Positions 6,451 to 13,120 of a stretch of DNA of 15,363 nucleotides are shown piece after piece (within the stretch, counting starts at the first letter, position 1; every line of letters starts with the position of its first letter). A program made the translations under genes and the position numbers. Source of the DNA: JAZDEL01 sp043820655 (lineage in GTDB: Archaea > Iainarchaeota > Iainarchaeia > Iainarchaeales > JAZDEL01). Location of the stretch: NCBI GenBank assembly GCA_043820655.1, contig JBDRDO010000019.1, forward strand, positions 1 through 15,363. The letters are read 5' to 3'. The notes beneath the pieces are model-generated. The model had not been told where the DNA came from, searched no databases, and saw only the letters and a list, made by a program, of their open reading frames with translations.

Positions 6451-7709
6451 ATCTCAATTTCATCTCCGACACTTGGTGCGAAAACCTCAAAGCCCTTTTC
6501 CTTAATCTCGCGGGCAAATTTGTCAATGACTTCCGTATCACCGTGCACGCAGATAACCTTCTCGGGATTAAGCCTCTCAATCTCGCGGATAAGCTCGTCG
6601 TGCGAGGCATGCGCTGAAAAGTCATACTTCTCAACATGCATCTTCGGCTCCACATTAATTCCGTCAAGGTTAATCTTCCCTGTTTCCAAAAGTGTCCTGC
6701 CCGGCGTTCCCGTGACCTGATAGCCAGTAAGCATTAATCTTGAATTTTTGTCCTTGTAAATCTCAGGAAGATAAGCGTGCACAGGCCCGCCCTGCAGCAT
6801 TCCCGAGGTGCAGACAATCACGCTGGGCTTTGACAGCGCCTTTTTCCTCATGCCCATGCTCTTAACCCACTTGGCACTGTTAAGCGCCTTCTTCAGGAAC
6901 TGCGGGTTCTTCAAATATTTCGGGAAATCAAGGTAAATGCGTGATGCCTTCTGGCACATTCCGTCAAGGTAAATGTCGGCGTTGATATTGTATTCATGCA
7001 GAATATCAATAACCTCCTGCGACCTTCCCACAGCAAAGGCGGCAATCAGTGCGTGCCCCCCTGCATCAATTGTGTCCTGCACATGCTCGACAAAAAGTTT
7101 TTCGGTTTCCTTTCTTGGAGGATGGTTTCTGTCCCCATACGTGCTTTCAAGCATCAATGTGTCACAGCCCCCGAGTTTTAAATCCGCGCCATTGTGCAAT
7201 CTTGTTTCCTCCGCCTTGAAATCCCCTGTGTAAACGAATGTTCCTTCCCTGTGCCAGATTTTTGTTATTGCGGAGCCAAGAATATGCCCGGCATTATAGA
7301 ACTGCATTTCAGTATTTTCACTTATGTCCATGCGCTGGTTGTAACCAACCTTAAATGTGTGCTTTTCAGTTGCCGCAATCTCATCCCTTGAGAACTGCGC
7401 ATCCATTCCTTCCAAACCCGCAATTTTCAAAGTGTCAAACCACAGCATCTTTGCCAGATCCAGAGTGGGGGGGGTCATATACGCCATTGCATTCGCGGTC
7501 TGGAATAAATGGGGCAGGTTTCCCGAGTGATCGAGATGCGCGTGCGATGTGATTGAAGCATTAAGGTTTGTGTCAACAGGCAGAGGGTATTCAGTTGCGG
7601 CAGTGCTCAGCTTAACGCCGTAATCCATCAGGATTTTATCTCCCACATCCAGCAGGAAACCGCTCCTTCCCACTTCCCTTGCTCCGCCTAAAAACTTGAT
7701 TTTCGCCAT
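6447..7709 (-). CDS. aCPSF2-type metallo-beta-lactamase/beta-CASP ribonuclease
   Basis: RNA endonuclease or 5'-3' exonuclease of the archaeal CPSF73-like group, acting in RNA 3'-end formation, processing or decay. The 420 residues hold a metallo-beta-lactamase fold with SHAHLDHSG (ligands H56, H58, D60, H61), GH142ILGS and YTGD163F, then a beta-CASP insert with LESTYGDRNHP, IYLDGMCQKASRIY and CTSGMLQGGP, and C-terminal DFSAHASHDEL and ICVHGD. No KH domains precede the fold, so it is the aCPSF2 type rather than the longer aCPSF1. AGGTGAG stands six bases before the ATG. It is the first gene of the operon with the membrane protein and NMD3. Confidence 0.94.
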   Translation of the reverse strand: MAKIKFLGGAREVGRSGFLLDVGDKILMDYGVKLSTAATEYPLPVDTNLNASITSHAHLDHSGNLPHLFQTANAMAYMTPPTLDLAKMLWFDTLKIAGLEGMDAQFSRDEIAATEKHTFKVGYNQRMDISENTEMQFYNAGHILGSAITKIWHREGTFVYTGDFKAEETRLHNGADLKLGGCDTLMLESTYGDRNHPPRKETEKLFVEHVQDTIDAGGHALIAAFAVGRSQEVIDILHEYNINADIYLDGMCQKASRIYLDFPKYLKNPQFLKKALNSAKWVKSMGMRKKALSKPSVIVCTSGMLQGGPVHAYLPEIYKDKNSRLMLTGYQVTGTPGRTLLETGKINLDGINVEPKMHVEKYDFSAHASHDELIREIERLNPEKVICVHGDTEVIDKFAREIKEKGFEVFAPSVGDEIEI

Positions 7710-7756
7710 TTTCCGCTCACCTTCGTGCTTTTCTGAATAATTTAAAAAACAACAGA

Positions 7757-7764
7757 TTTATATA
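7757..7764 (-). promoter_or_regulatory. TATA box of the aCPSF2-NMD3 operon
   Basis: On the minus strand this reads CTATATAA(A), a canonical archaeal TATA box about 50 bases upstream of the ATG at 7709. It predicts a leader of roughly 20-25 bases containing the AGGTGAG ribosome binding site (minus strand, 7722-7716). This leadered arrangement differs from the leaderless promoters elsewhere in the window. Confidence 0.65.
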
Positions 7765-7768
7765 GGGA

Positions 7769-7786
7769 TTCAGGCAGCCTCCTGAA
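7769..7786 (-). promoter_or_regulatory. Inverted repeat between ACT regulator stop and aCPSF2 TATA box
   Basis: TTCAGG-(6)-CCTGAA is a perfect 6-bp inverted repeat, 11 bases after the ACT gene stop and 5 bases upstream of the aCPSF2 TATA box. It could be a 3'-end hairpin for the ACT mRNA or a protein-binding site over the BRE region of the next promoter. The sequence cannot separate these. Confidence 0.35.
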
Positions 7787-7796
7787 AACACCCTAA

Positions 7797-8429
7797 TCAG
7801 AACTTCAGGGCCTCCATTGCCTTTGCAGCGTCCTTTTCATCAATAACAAAGAGCGTATCTGTCCAGGAACTCATTGTTTCAAGGATGTTTATGCCGCGCT
7901 CCGCAAGGAGCGATGTTACATACGCAACAACCCCCGGCGTTGTTTCGATTTCCTTCCCGCTTTTCAGCACTATCTCAACCAGCCCTGTGCGCGATGACTC
8001 TATAAAGGGCGAAAATTTGCCCTTAATGTCCTCCAGAAAGTCCTCTGAAGTTATCAGTGTAACGCTGTTTGAACCCTGGATCATATGAAATGGCTCGCCG
8101 TTTTCAGTTATTTTCGCGGCAAATTCCGTTAACTTTGCCACAGGCGCCCTGCCACCGAATATAACGACAGTTATCTTGTTCTTCATCCCAAACTTGCTCT
8201 TTTTCAGGAGTTTTATTATCTTCCCTTCCAGCCCTTTTTCAGCACCCGCCTTTTCGGCATATCTCCGGCATGCAACAAGCACTGCGTCAAAACTGCCCTG
8301 CTTTTCAATCCCCAATTCAGTTGCAATAAGCCGCGCAAGGGCCGAGTAATTCACAAGCCCCTTTGCCAGGCACTCCTTAATTACGGGGTGCGCGCGGATG
8401 TAATCTTCCGTTGCCTTTGTTGTGTTCAT
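7797..8429 (-). CDS. ACT-domain amino-acid-metabolism regulator (COG2150-like)
   Basis: A 210-residue protein. The N-terminal 75 residues (HPVIKECLAKGLVNYSALAR, LIATELG, FDAVLVACRRYA) look like a small helical, possibly winged-helix, module. After a Lys-rich linker, two ACT-like parts follow: about 82-130 (KITVVIFGG, NSVTLITSED) and 150-208, where the latter has the typical ETTPGVVAYVTSLLAERGIN and SSWTDTLFVIDEKDAAKAMEAL. This layout fits the COG2150 family, predicted regulators of amino acid metabolism. It is transcribed divergently from argG with a shared promoter region, which suggests that it senses arginine or a related metabolite. The TATA box places transcription almost at the ATG. Confidence 0.85.
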   Translation of the reverse strand: MNTTKATEDYIRAHPVIKECLAKGLVNYSALARLIATELGIEKQGSFDAVLVACRRYAEKAGAEKGLEGKIIKLLKKSKFGMKNKITVVIFGGRAPVAKLTEFAAKITENGEPFHMIQGSNSVTLITSEDFLEDIKGKFSPFIESSRTGLVEIVLKSGKEIETTPGVVAYVTSLLAERGINILETMSSWTDTLFVIDEKDAAKAMEALKF

Positions 8430-8450
8430 AATATAACTTCTACATAAAAA

Positions 8451-8460
8451 GTATATAAAT
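8451..8460 (-). promoter_or_regulatory. TATA box of the ACT regulator gene
   Basis: The minus strand reads ATTTATATAC, centred about 26 bases from the start codon at 8429, which predicts a leaderless mRNA. Because the element is nearly symmetric it could also serve rightward as an upstream argG promoter (plus strand GTATATAAAT). Confidence 0.6.
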
Positions 8461-8468
8461 GTTCTGTT

Positions 8469-8495
8469 TCGGACATTTTTGTTTAATTTGTCCGA
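8469..8495. promoter_or_regulatory. Inverted repeat, candidate operator of the ACT regulator/argG region
   Basis: TCGGACA (8469-8475) and TGTCCGA (8489-8495) are perfect 7-base arms separated by 13 AT-rich bases, so the half-site centres are 20 bases apart, about two helical turns. The site lies between the TATA boxes of the two divergent genes and could control both. A dimeric DNA-binding protein is the natural reader, and the divergent ACT protein is the obvious candidate. Confidence 0.5.
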
Positions 8496-8505
8496 TTTCG
8501 GGCGG

Positions 8506-8515
8506 AAAGTATATG
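8506..8515 (+). promoter_or_regulatory. TATA-like element of argG
   Basis: AAAGTATATG is centred about 28 bases upstream of the ATG at 8539. No convincing Shine-Dalgarno sequence precedes that ATG, so transcription from here would give a leaderless argG mRNA. Confidence 0.5.
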
Positions 8516-8538
8516 AAGCATCGGCGCGGGAAGTTAAT

Positions 8539-9822
8539 ATGCATTCAAAAAATTATGAGGCAGAGCCGGGAGAAATTGAAAAGGCAGTCCTGCTGTATTC
8601 AGGCGGGCTTGACACCTCTGTTTTGCTGAAAATGATTCATGAGAAATACGGCGCGGGCATAATCACGCTTACCGTTGATCTGGGCCAGCCGGACGATTTT
8701 TCCGCGGTGAAAGAGAAGGCACTTTCCCTCGGCGCGGAGAAGGCGGTTGTGGTTGACGCAAAGCAGGAGTTCTGCAATGAATATATCTCAAAGGCAATAA
8801 AGGCAAATGCACTTTATGAGGGGAAGTATCCTTTACACACTGCGCTCGGGAGGCCGCTTATTGCGAAGCTCGCGGTTGAAATTGCGCAAAAATACGGCGC
8901 ACAGGCAATTGCACACGGCTGTACAGGCAAGGGCAATGACCAGGTAAGGATTGATGGAAGTGTGCTTGCACTTAATCCTGAAATGAAAATAATCGCACCT
9001 GTGAGAAAGTACGCGCTTTCGCGCTCCGAGGAAATTGCATATGCACAGAAGCACGGCATTCCAATCCCTGTCAGCATTGAAAAGCCGTACAGCGTGGATG
9101 AAAACCTTTGGGGCAGGGCAATTGCCGGCGGCGTGCTTGAGGATGCGGATGTTGAACCGCAGGAAGATGTTTTCATGTGGGCGAACGGAAAAAACAATGG
9201 CAAAACAGAATACGCTGAAATTGAATTTTCCGCAGGCATTCCAATTGCCCTCAATAGCAAGCAAATGCCACTGCATGAACTAATCGCGGAACTGAATATA
9301 ATGGCGGGCGCATGCGGAGTGGGAATTATTGACACAATAGAGGATAAGATAATCGGAATGAAAACCCGTGAGGTTTATGAGTGCCCTGCCGCGGTTTGCA
9401 TAATAGAGGCGCATAAGGAGCTTGAGAAAATGGTCTGCACAATCCACGAAAACAACTTCAAGCCTTCAGTTGACCGGCAGTGGGCATTCAATGTTTACGC
9501 GGGATTATGGTTTGACCCGCTAATGCAGGATTTGGATGCATTTATTGAAAGCGTAAACAGCAAGGTTTCAGGCACGGTAAAACTAAAGCTTTCCGGCGGG
9601 GCATGCACGATTGCGGGACGTAAATCTGCAAATTCCCTTTACAATGCGAAACTTAACTCATATGAAAACAGCGGCATGTTCAACCATTCCGCCGCGGCAG
9701 GGTTTATTGAACTCTGGACACTGCAGAGCAGGATTGCCAACAAAATTAAGGCAGAGAACGCGGGGGTGGAAAAGGATGAAACTATGGCAGCAGAAAAGCA
9801 AGGGCAAAAGTGCACAGCATAA
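8539..9822 (+). CDS. argG: Argininosuccinate synthase
   Basis: ATP-dependent ligation of citrulline and aspartate to argininosuccinate, the next-to-last step of arginine synthesis. At 427 residues the length is normal. The N-terminal PP-loop YSGGLDTS (20-27), HGCTGKGNDQVR (about 127-138), APVRKYALSRSEEIAYA and EKPYSVDENLWGRAI are family signatures, and KLSGGACTIAGRKS lies near the C-terminus. The ATG at 8539 is chosen because it begins 16 residues before the first conserved strand and sits 28 bases from a TATA-like element; an upstream TTG at 8479 adds 20 unlikely residues that run through the operator. The 3' end overlaps argH by 47 bases. The final 30 residues are a charged tail. Confidence 0.96.
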   Translation: MHSKNYEAEPGEIEKAVLLYSGGLDTSVLLKMIHEKYGAGIITLTVDLGQPDDFSAVKEKALSLGAEKAVVVDAKQEFCNEYISKAIKANALYEGKYPLHTALGRPLIAKLAVEIAQKYGAQAIAHGCTGKGNDQVRIDGSVLALNPEMKIIAPVRKYALSRSEEIAYAQKHGIPIPVSIEKPYSVDENLWGRAIAGGVLEDADVEPQEDVFMWANGKNNGKTEYAEIEFSAGIPIALNSKQMPLHELIAELNIMAGACGVGIIDTIEDKIIGMKTREVYECPAAVCIIEAHKELEKMVCTIHENNFKPSVDRQWAFNVYAGLWFDPLMQDLDAFIESVNSKVSGTVKLKLSGGACTIAGRKSANSLYNAKLNSYENSGMFNHSAAAGFIELWTLQSRIANKIKAENAGVEKDETMAAEKQGQKCTA

Positions 9823-10978
9823 GGGCGGGGCTGAAATTGAGCAGTTTCTTTCAGGGAATGATGCAATACTTGACATAAAGCTTGCGCAGTACGACTGTCT
9901 TGCATCAATCGCCCATGCCGAAGCACTGGCGGATGCGGAAGTAATTTCACAGAAAGAATGTTCCGCGCTGAAAAAAGAGCTTGTGGAAATAATGAAGCTC
10001 TGCAAAAAGGGAAAATTCAATATTTCTCCCGCAGAGGAGGACATGCACACAAAAATTGAGGAAATACTCACTGAAAAACTCGGCAAAACAGGGAAGAAAA
10101 TACACGCCTGCCGCTCGCGAAACGACCAGGCACTAACCACCCTGCGCCTTTACATGAAATGCGAACTTGCGGGGATAAAAAACAGGGCGGATAAGTTAGC
10201 CGCCGCATTCTCGGCATTTTCCGCCGCCAATGCAGGCAAGCCCATGCCCGGCTACACACATATGCAGCGCGCAATGCCATCCTCAGTTTCACTCTGGGCA
10301 GATGCATTTACGGATTCACTGGAAGATGACATTAAATTAATTCACTGCGCACTTGACATACTTGACCAAAGCCCGCTTGGCAGCGGCGCAGGTTACGGAA
10401 CTCCGATTGCACTTGACCGCGCGCTTTCCGCAAAGGTGCTGGGATTCAAAAAGGTTCAGGCAAACCCGATATACTGCGCAAATTCAAGGGGGAAATTTGA
10501 GGCGCTTGCGCTTTCCGCGCTCTCCCAGTTAGCGTTGACGCTGAATAAGTTTGCCTCGGATGTTATGCTGTTCTCCACACATGAATTCGGCTTTTTCACG
10601 GTGCATGAATCACTGTGCACAGGCAGTTCCATGATGCCGCAGAAGAAAAATCCCGATGCTATTGAACTCCTGCGCGGGAAAACAAATGTTGTTAATTCAC
10701 AGCTCTTTCAGGCACTTTCAGTTATGCAGAACCTGCCCTCAGGATATAACAGGGATTTGCAGTTGACAAAGGCGCCGCTTATTTCAGGGATTGAAACCAT
10801 GCATGAGTGCCTTTCTGTTGCGGAAACCGCAATCAGTACACTGAAAGTAAACAAATCCGCACTTGAAAAGGCAATGAGCCCCGGGCTTTTCGCAGCGGAG
10901 AAGGCGCATGCCCTGACATCAAAAGGCATGGCTTTCCGCGATGCCTATCGCAGGGTGAAGGCAGAGGCGAATATTTAA
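9776..10978 (+). CDS. argH: Argininosuccinate lyase, C-terminally shortened
   Basis: Cleaves argininosuccinate to arginine and fumarate, after ArgG. The start at 9776 gives the typical MKLWQ N-terminus and has GGTGGA five bases upstream, inside argG. Catalytic parts are present: ACRSRNDQ (about 115), PGYTHMQRAMPSS (about 159) and the fumarase/lyase signature GSSMMPQKKNP (about 282), which contains the catalytic serine loop. The protein is 400 residues, whereas family members are usually about 460; it stops right after SKGMAFRDAYRRV, so roughly the last 60 residues (small C-terminal domain) are absent. Only 24 bases separate its stop from the next start, so the missing part is not simply out of frame nearby. 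Activity is likely but unproven. Confidence 0.93.
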   Translation: MKLWQQKSKGKSAQHKGGAEIEQFLSGNDAILDIKLAQYDCLASIAHAEALADAEVISQKECSALKKELVEIMKLCKKGKFNISPAEEDMHTKIEEILTEKLGKTGKKIHACRSRNDQALTTLRLYMKCELAGIKNRADKLAAAFSAFSAANAGKPMPGYTHMQRAMPSSVSLWADAFTDSLEDDIKLIHCALDILDQSPLGSGAGYGTPIALDRALSAKVLGFKKVQANPIYCANSRGKFEALALSALSQLALTLNKFASDVMLFSTHEFGFFTVHESLCTGSSMMPQKKNPDAIELLRGKTNVVNSQLFQALSVMQNLPSGYNRDLQLTKAPLISGIETMHECLSVAETAISTLKVNKSALEKAMSPGLFAAEKAHALTSKGMAFRDAYRRVKAEANI

Positions 10979-10982
10979 ATAT
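10971..10982 (+). promoter_or_regulatory. Palindromic TATA box of the acyl-CoA synthetase gene, overlapping the argH stop
   Basis: ATATTTAAATAT is a perfect 12-base palindrome containing the argH TAA stop (10976-10978). Its centre is about 26-27 bases before the ATG at 11003, which predicts a leaderless transcript. Confidence 0.6.
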
Positions 10983-11002
10983 CACAGGCGCCTTATACTT
11001 GC

Positions 11003-11626
11003 ATGGGAACGCTTGATGTTGTCAAAAGTGCGCAATTGGCGCGGAAATACGGCATTAAATTTGCAAAGGCAAGGCACGCCAAAACCGCTGTAGAACTTGC
11101 CTCCGCCGTGAAATACACAGGCTTCCCCTGCGCAATCAAGCTTGTAAGCGCGGAATTAACCCATAAAACCGATGTGGGCGGGATTGCGCTTGGAGTTAAG
11201 GGCAGGGAAGAGGCACTCTCACACTTCAAAAAAATGTCCAAATTAAGGGGTTTTGAAGGGGTTTTGGTTCAGCAGATGGCTTCGGGGACTGAGATTATAA
11301 TTGGGGGAAAAAGAGACCCGCAGTTCGGCCCGACTGTGCTCTTTGGATTGGGCGGAATTTTCGTTGAGGTTTTCAAGGATTTCTCACTGGGAGTCTGCCC
11401 GCTTACGCGCACGGATGCAAAGCGCATGGTTCGCAGTGTAAAGGGCTATAAATTACTGACAGGCTTCCGCGGGGCAAAAAAGGCAGACCTTGCATCAGTT
11501 GAAAACGCAATTCTGGCTGTTGCAAAATTAATGCAAAAGGAATCACAGATACAGGAACTTGATCTGAACCCGTTGTTTGCAACTGAGAAGGGCGTTTTGG
11601 CTGTGGATGCACGGGTTGTGGTTTAA
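11003..11626 (+). CDS. Acetate/acyl-CoA ligase (ADP-forming) beta subunit, ATP-grasp
   Basis: The small ATP-grasp subunit of archaeal ADP-forming acyl-CoA synthetase, which makes ATP from acyl-CoA, ADP and phosphate, or the reverse. Visible are the N-terminal ATP-grasp strand PCAIKLVSAELTHKTDVGGI (about 47-66), VLVQQMASGTEIIIGGKRD, FGPTVLFGLGGIFVEVFKD and the C-terminal ELDLNPLF metal/nucleotide-binding motif. The 207 residues are slightly shorter than the usual 230 or so, the difference lying at the N-terminus. No alpha (CoA-binding) subunit gene is in the window, so the partner must be elsewhere. The stop abuts the stop of the convergent gene with no bases between them. Confidence 0.9.
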   Translation: MGTLDVVKSAQLARKYGIKFAKARHAKTAVELASAVKYTGFPCAIKLVSAELTHKTDVGGIALGVKGREEALSHFKKMSKLRGFEGVLVQQMASGTEIIIGGKRDPQFGPTVLFGLGGIFVEVFKDFSLGVCPLTRTDAKRMVRSVKGYKLLTGFRGAKKADLASVENAILAVAKLMQKESQIQELDLNPLFATEKGVLAVDARVVV

Positions 11627-12160
11627 TCATCCTACTTCGACAGAGCAAACAACCGACCCAGACTTTCCAGGGAAAGAGTCGTGGATTTTATAATTTAACC
11701 CCTCAGTTTTAATGAACTTCAAAAGAGAATCGAAAAGTGAATTAGAAGGAAGGCTTAGTACTGGCTCGTCACTGCCCGGTATTACCAAGGCACCCCCCTG
11801 CCCCGAAAGAATTTCACGACGTATGAAGCCATATGAATGACTAGGCGGCATCTTACCTAAAATCTTTGCAGAACTCTCATTAAAACTACCTATAAGGATG
11901 CGCCTCTGGTTAATTGAAGGTTTGCCAACGTGACCTTTAGTGTTAAAGTCACAAAGAAAAACAGCACTACCACTCGACTCAGGCGCCGGCTCATCACTTA
12001 TTTTGAAATCCCAGATTTTTTTGTCAAGCTCGCCCGCCAGATAGTACTCAACCCTGAACCTGTCGAATCCGGATGAAAGAGTAAATTTAACAAGGGCTTT
12101 CCAGATAGTCTCTTCCTTATGCTTTCGATGGAACTCAATAAATTTGCTTTCAGAACCCAT
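11627..12160 (-). CDS. Hypothetical protein, probable partner of the upstream lipoprotein gene
   Basis: A 177-residue protein that I do not recognise. It has no signal peptide, membrane helix or obvious catalytic motif. The N-terminal third is charged and helical (FIEFHRKHKEETIWKALVKF), followed by a strand-rich stretch (FDRFRVEYYLAG, SAVFLCDFNTKG) and a Gly/Ser-rich C-terminal part. The start at 12160 is preferred to the ATG at 12166 because GGTG (12171-12168) then sits seven bases upstream rather than one. It follows the lipoprotein gene by 18 bases on the same strand and probably shares its transcript. The 3' end meets the acyl-CoA synthetase gene head on. Confidence 0.7.
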   Translation of the reverse strand: MGSESKFIEFHRKHKEETIWKALVKFTLSSGFDRFRVEYYLAGELDKKIWDFKISDEPAPESSGSAVFLCDFNTKGHVGKPSINQRRILIGSFNESSAKILGKMPPSHSYGFIRREILSGQGGALVIPGSDEPVLSLPSNSLFDSLLKFIKTEGLNYKIHDSFPGKSGSVVCSVEVG

Positions 12161-12178
12161 TCTCATGCACCAATAAAA

Positions 12179-12997
12179 TCAATCGGCGAGCTTCCCGCCA
12201 AGCCAGAAAGTGCCCTCCACCCCGTCGTCCACCTGCGGCGTGCCCTCAAAGTTTGACTTTAGAACAAGTATTGGAATTACAATCTCAACACCGTCAAGGG
12301 TTTCAACAATTTTTGTATCAAGTATGAACGCATCGCTCCCAAACGCCTTGACTTCCTTAACGCCCCGCACAACACCAGTAAAGTCGTAATCGCCAGGCCG
12401 CCCATCCACAGAAAACAACATTGTAAACCCCTTGCCTACCCAGTACTCTCCCGCTGTTGCAGGTTTCGTTTCCGGCAGTTCAATCTCACGCATATTATAG
12501 CCTATTCCCCAAAGCAAGCACTCGGCTTCTTTTCCCTCAAGCGCGGCATATTTATCGTAGTTATATGCATAATCCGCAGCAAAATAAAGTACGGGCAAGC
12601 CCCCAATACCTATGCCGACATACTCCTCAAGTCCGTCGTCAATACTTCCGACATATATCACTTCCGCTTCAAAAGAGCTGCCAGAATCAATAACCGGAAA
12701 TCCCGAAACAGCCTTCCCATCAACCGCCAACACCATAGCACTCGCGCCACCGAAGCCTTTGGTTGCGAGAGTAACCTCGCCCTCCGGTGCGGAGAATTTT
12801 CTCTCCGAATCGGGACTATTAAGAGTTCCCTCCATAAAGCCGTTTACCTTCTGCGCCCGCCCGCCGAAATTTTTGATTACCGCAGCCCATTGCGCATCGT
12901 GGTTGGCAGGCGCGGCACAACCGCTTAGCAAAATAAGTCCCAGAATAGCGAAAACCAGAAATAGTTTAGTGGCAACGGCGTTTTTCTTTATTCCCAT
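12179..12997 (-). CDS. Predicted lipoprotein, function unknown
   Basis: A 272-residue secreted protein. The basic start (KK), hydrophobic core KLFLVFAILGLILL and lipobox LSGC with Cys27 mark a lipoprotein signal peptide, so the mature protein should be anchored outside the cell. The mature part is acidic and rich in Gly and beta strands (for example EVIYVGSIDDGLEEYVGIGI, YAADYAYNYDKYAALEG in outline) with no enzyme motif I can name. A TATA element about 29 bases upstream predicts a nearly leaderless mRNA. It is first in a two-gene unit with the 177-residue hypothetical. It shares an upstream region containing repeated GGTTGA elements with the divergent duplicated-domain gene. Confidence 0.8.
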   Translation of the reverse strand: MGIKKNAVATKLFLVFAILGLILLSGCAAPANHDAQWAAVIKNFGGRAQKVNGFMEGTLNSPDSERKFSAPEGEVTLATKGFGGASAMVLAVDGKAVSGFPVIDSGSSFEAEVIYVGSIDDGLEEYVGIGIGGLPVLYFAADYAYNYDKYAALEGKEAECLLWGIGYNMREIELPETKPATAGEYWVGKGFTMLFSVDGRPGDYDFTGVVRGVKEVKAFGSDAFILDTKIVETLDGVEIVIPILVLKSNFEGTPQVDDGVEGTFWLGGKLAD

Positions 12998-13021
12998 ATC
13001 TTATCTTTCTCTCAAATCCTT

Positions 13022-13031
13022 AATATACTTT
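13022..13031 (-). promoter_or_regulatory. TATA-like element of the lipoprotein gene
   Basis: The minus strand reads AAAGTATATT, centred about 29 bases from the start codon at 12997. Its sequence is close to the argG element AAAGTATATG. Confidence 0.55.
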
Positions 13032-13032
13032 A

Positions 13033-13068
13033 GGTTGAACAAAAATCAACCGTTTGGTTGAATTTTTG
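13033..13068. promoter_or_regulatory. Cluster of three GGTTGA half-sites in a divergent promoter region
   Basis: GGTTGA at 13033-13038, its inverse TCAACC at 13046-13051 and GGTTGA again at 13056-13061. The second and third form an extended imperfect palindrome: CAAAAATCAACC, a GTTT loop, then GGTTGAATTTTTG with one extra A. The cluster abuts the lipoprotein TATA element and lies about 28 bases upstream of the rightward one, a position suited to an operator. A hairpin role in RNA is less likely because neither neighbouring gene ends here. Confidence 0.45.
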
Positions 13069-13090
13069 CAGGAGTTTTCAGACGATAGGG

Positions 13091-13102
13091 TTTTAGTTAT
13101 AT
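13091..13102 (+). promoter_or_regulatory. TATA-like element of the duplicated-domain gene
   Basis: TTTTAGTTATAT is an AT-rich, TATA-like stretch about 20-30 bases before the ATG at 13121. It predicts a short or absent leader. Confidence 0.4.
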
Positions 13103-13120
13103 TCGCCTGATTAAGTGAAT

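Noticed and set aside
8479..8538. Upstream TTG start for argG adding 20 residues
   Set aside because: The added residues run through the inverted repeat and TATA-like element and do not resemble an ArgG N-terminus; the ATG at 8539 fits both the family and the promoter.
8814..9335. 173-codon open frame on the minus strand opposite argG
   Set aside because: argG is certain on the plus strand; the reverse frame is a Ser/Ala/Pro-rich mirror of its codons with no recognisable protein features.
9611..9775. Longer argH reading frame starting inside argG
   Set aside because: ArgH proteins begin with MKLW; the 55 extra residues are the argG sequence in another frame, and a ribosome binding site stands before 9776.
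13115..13120. GTG start for the duplicated-domain gene
   Set aside because: An ATG two codons later fits the TATA element at least as well; the difference is only two residues and cannot be settled here.
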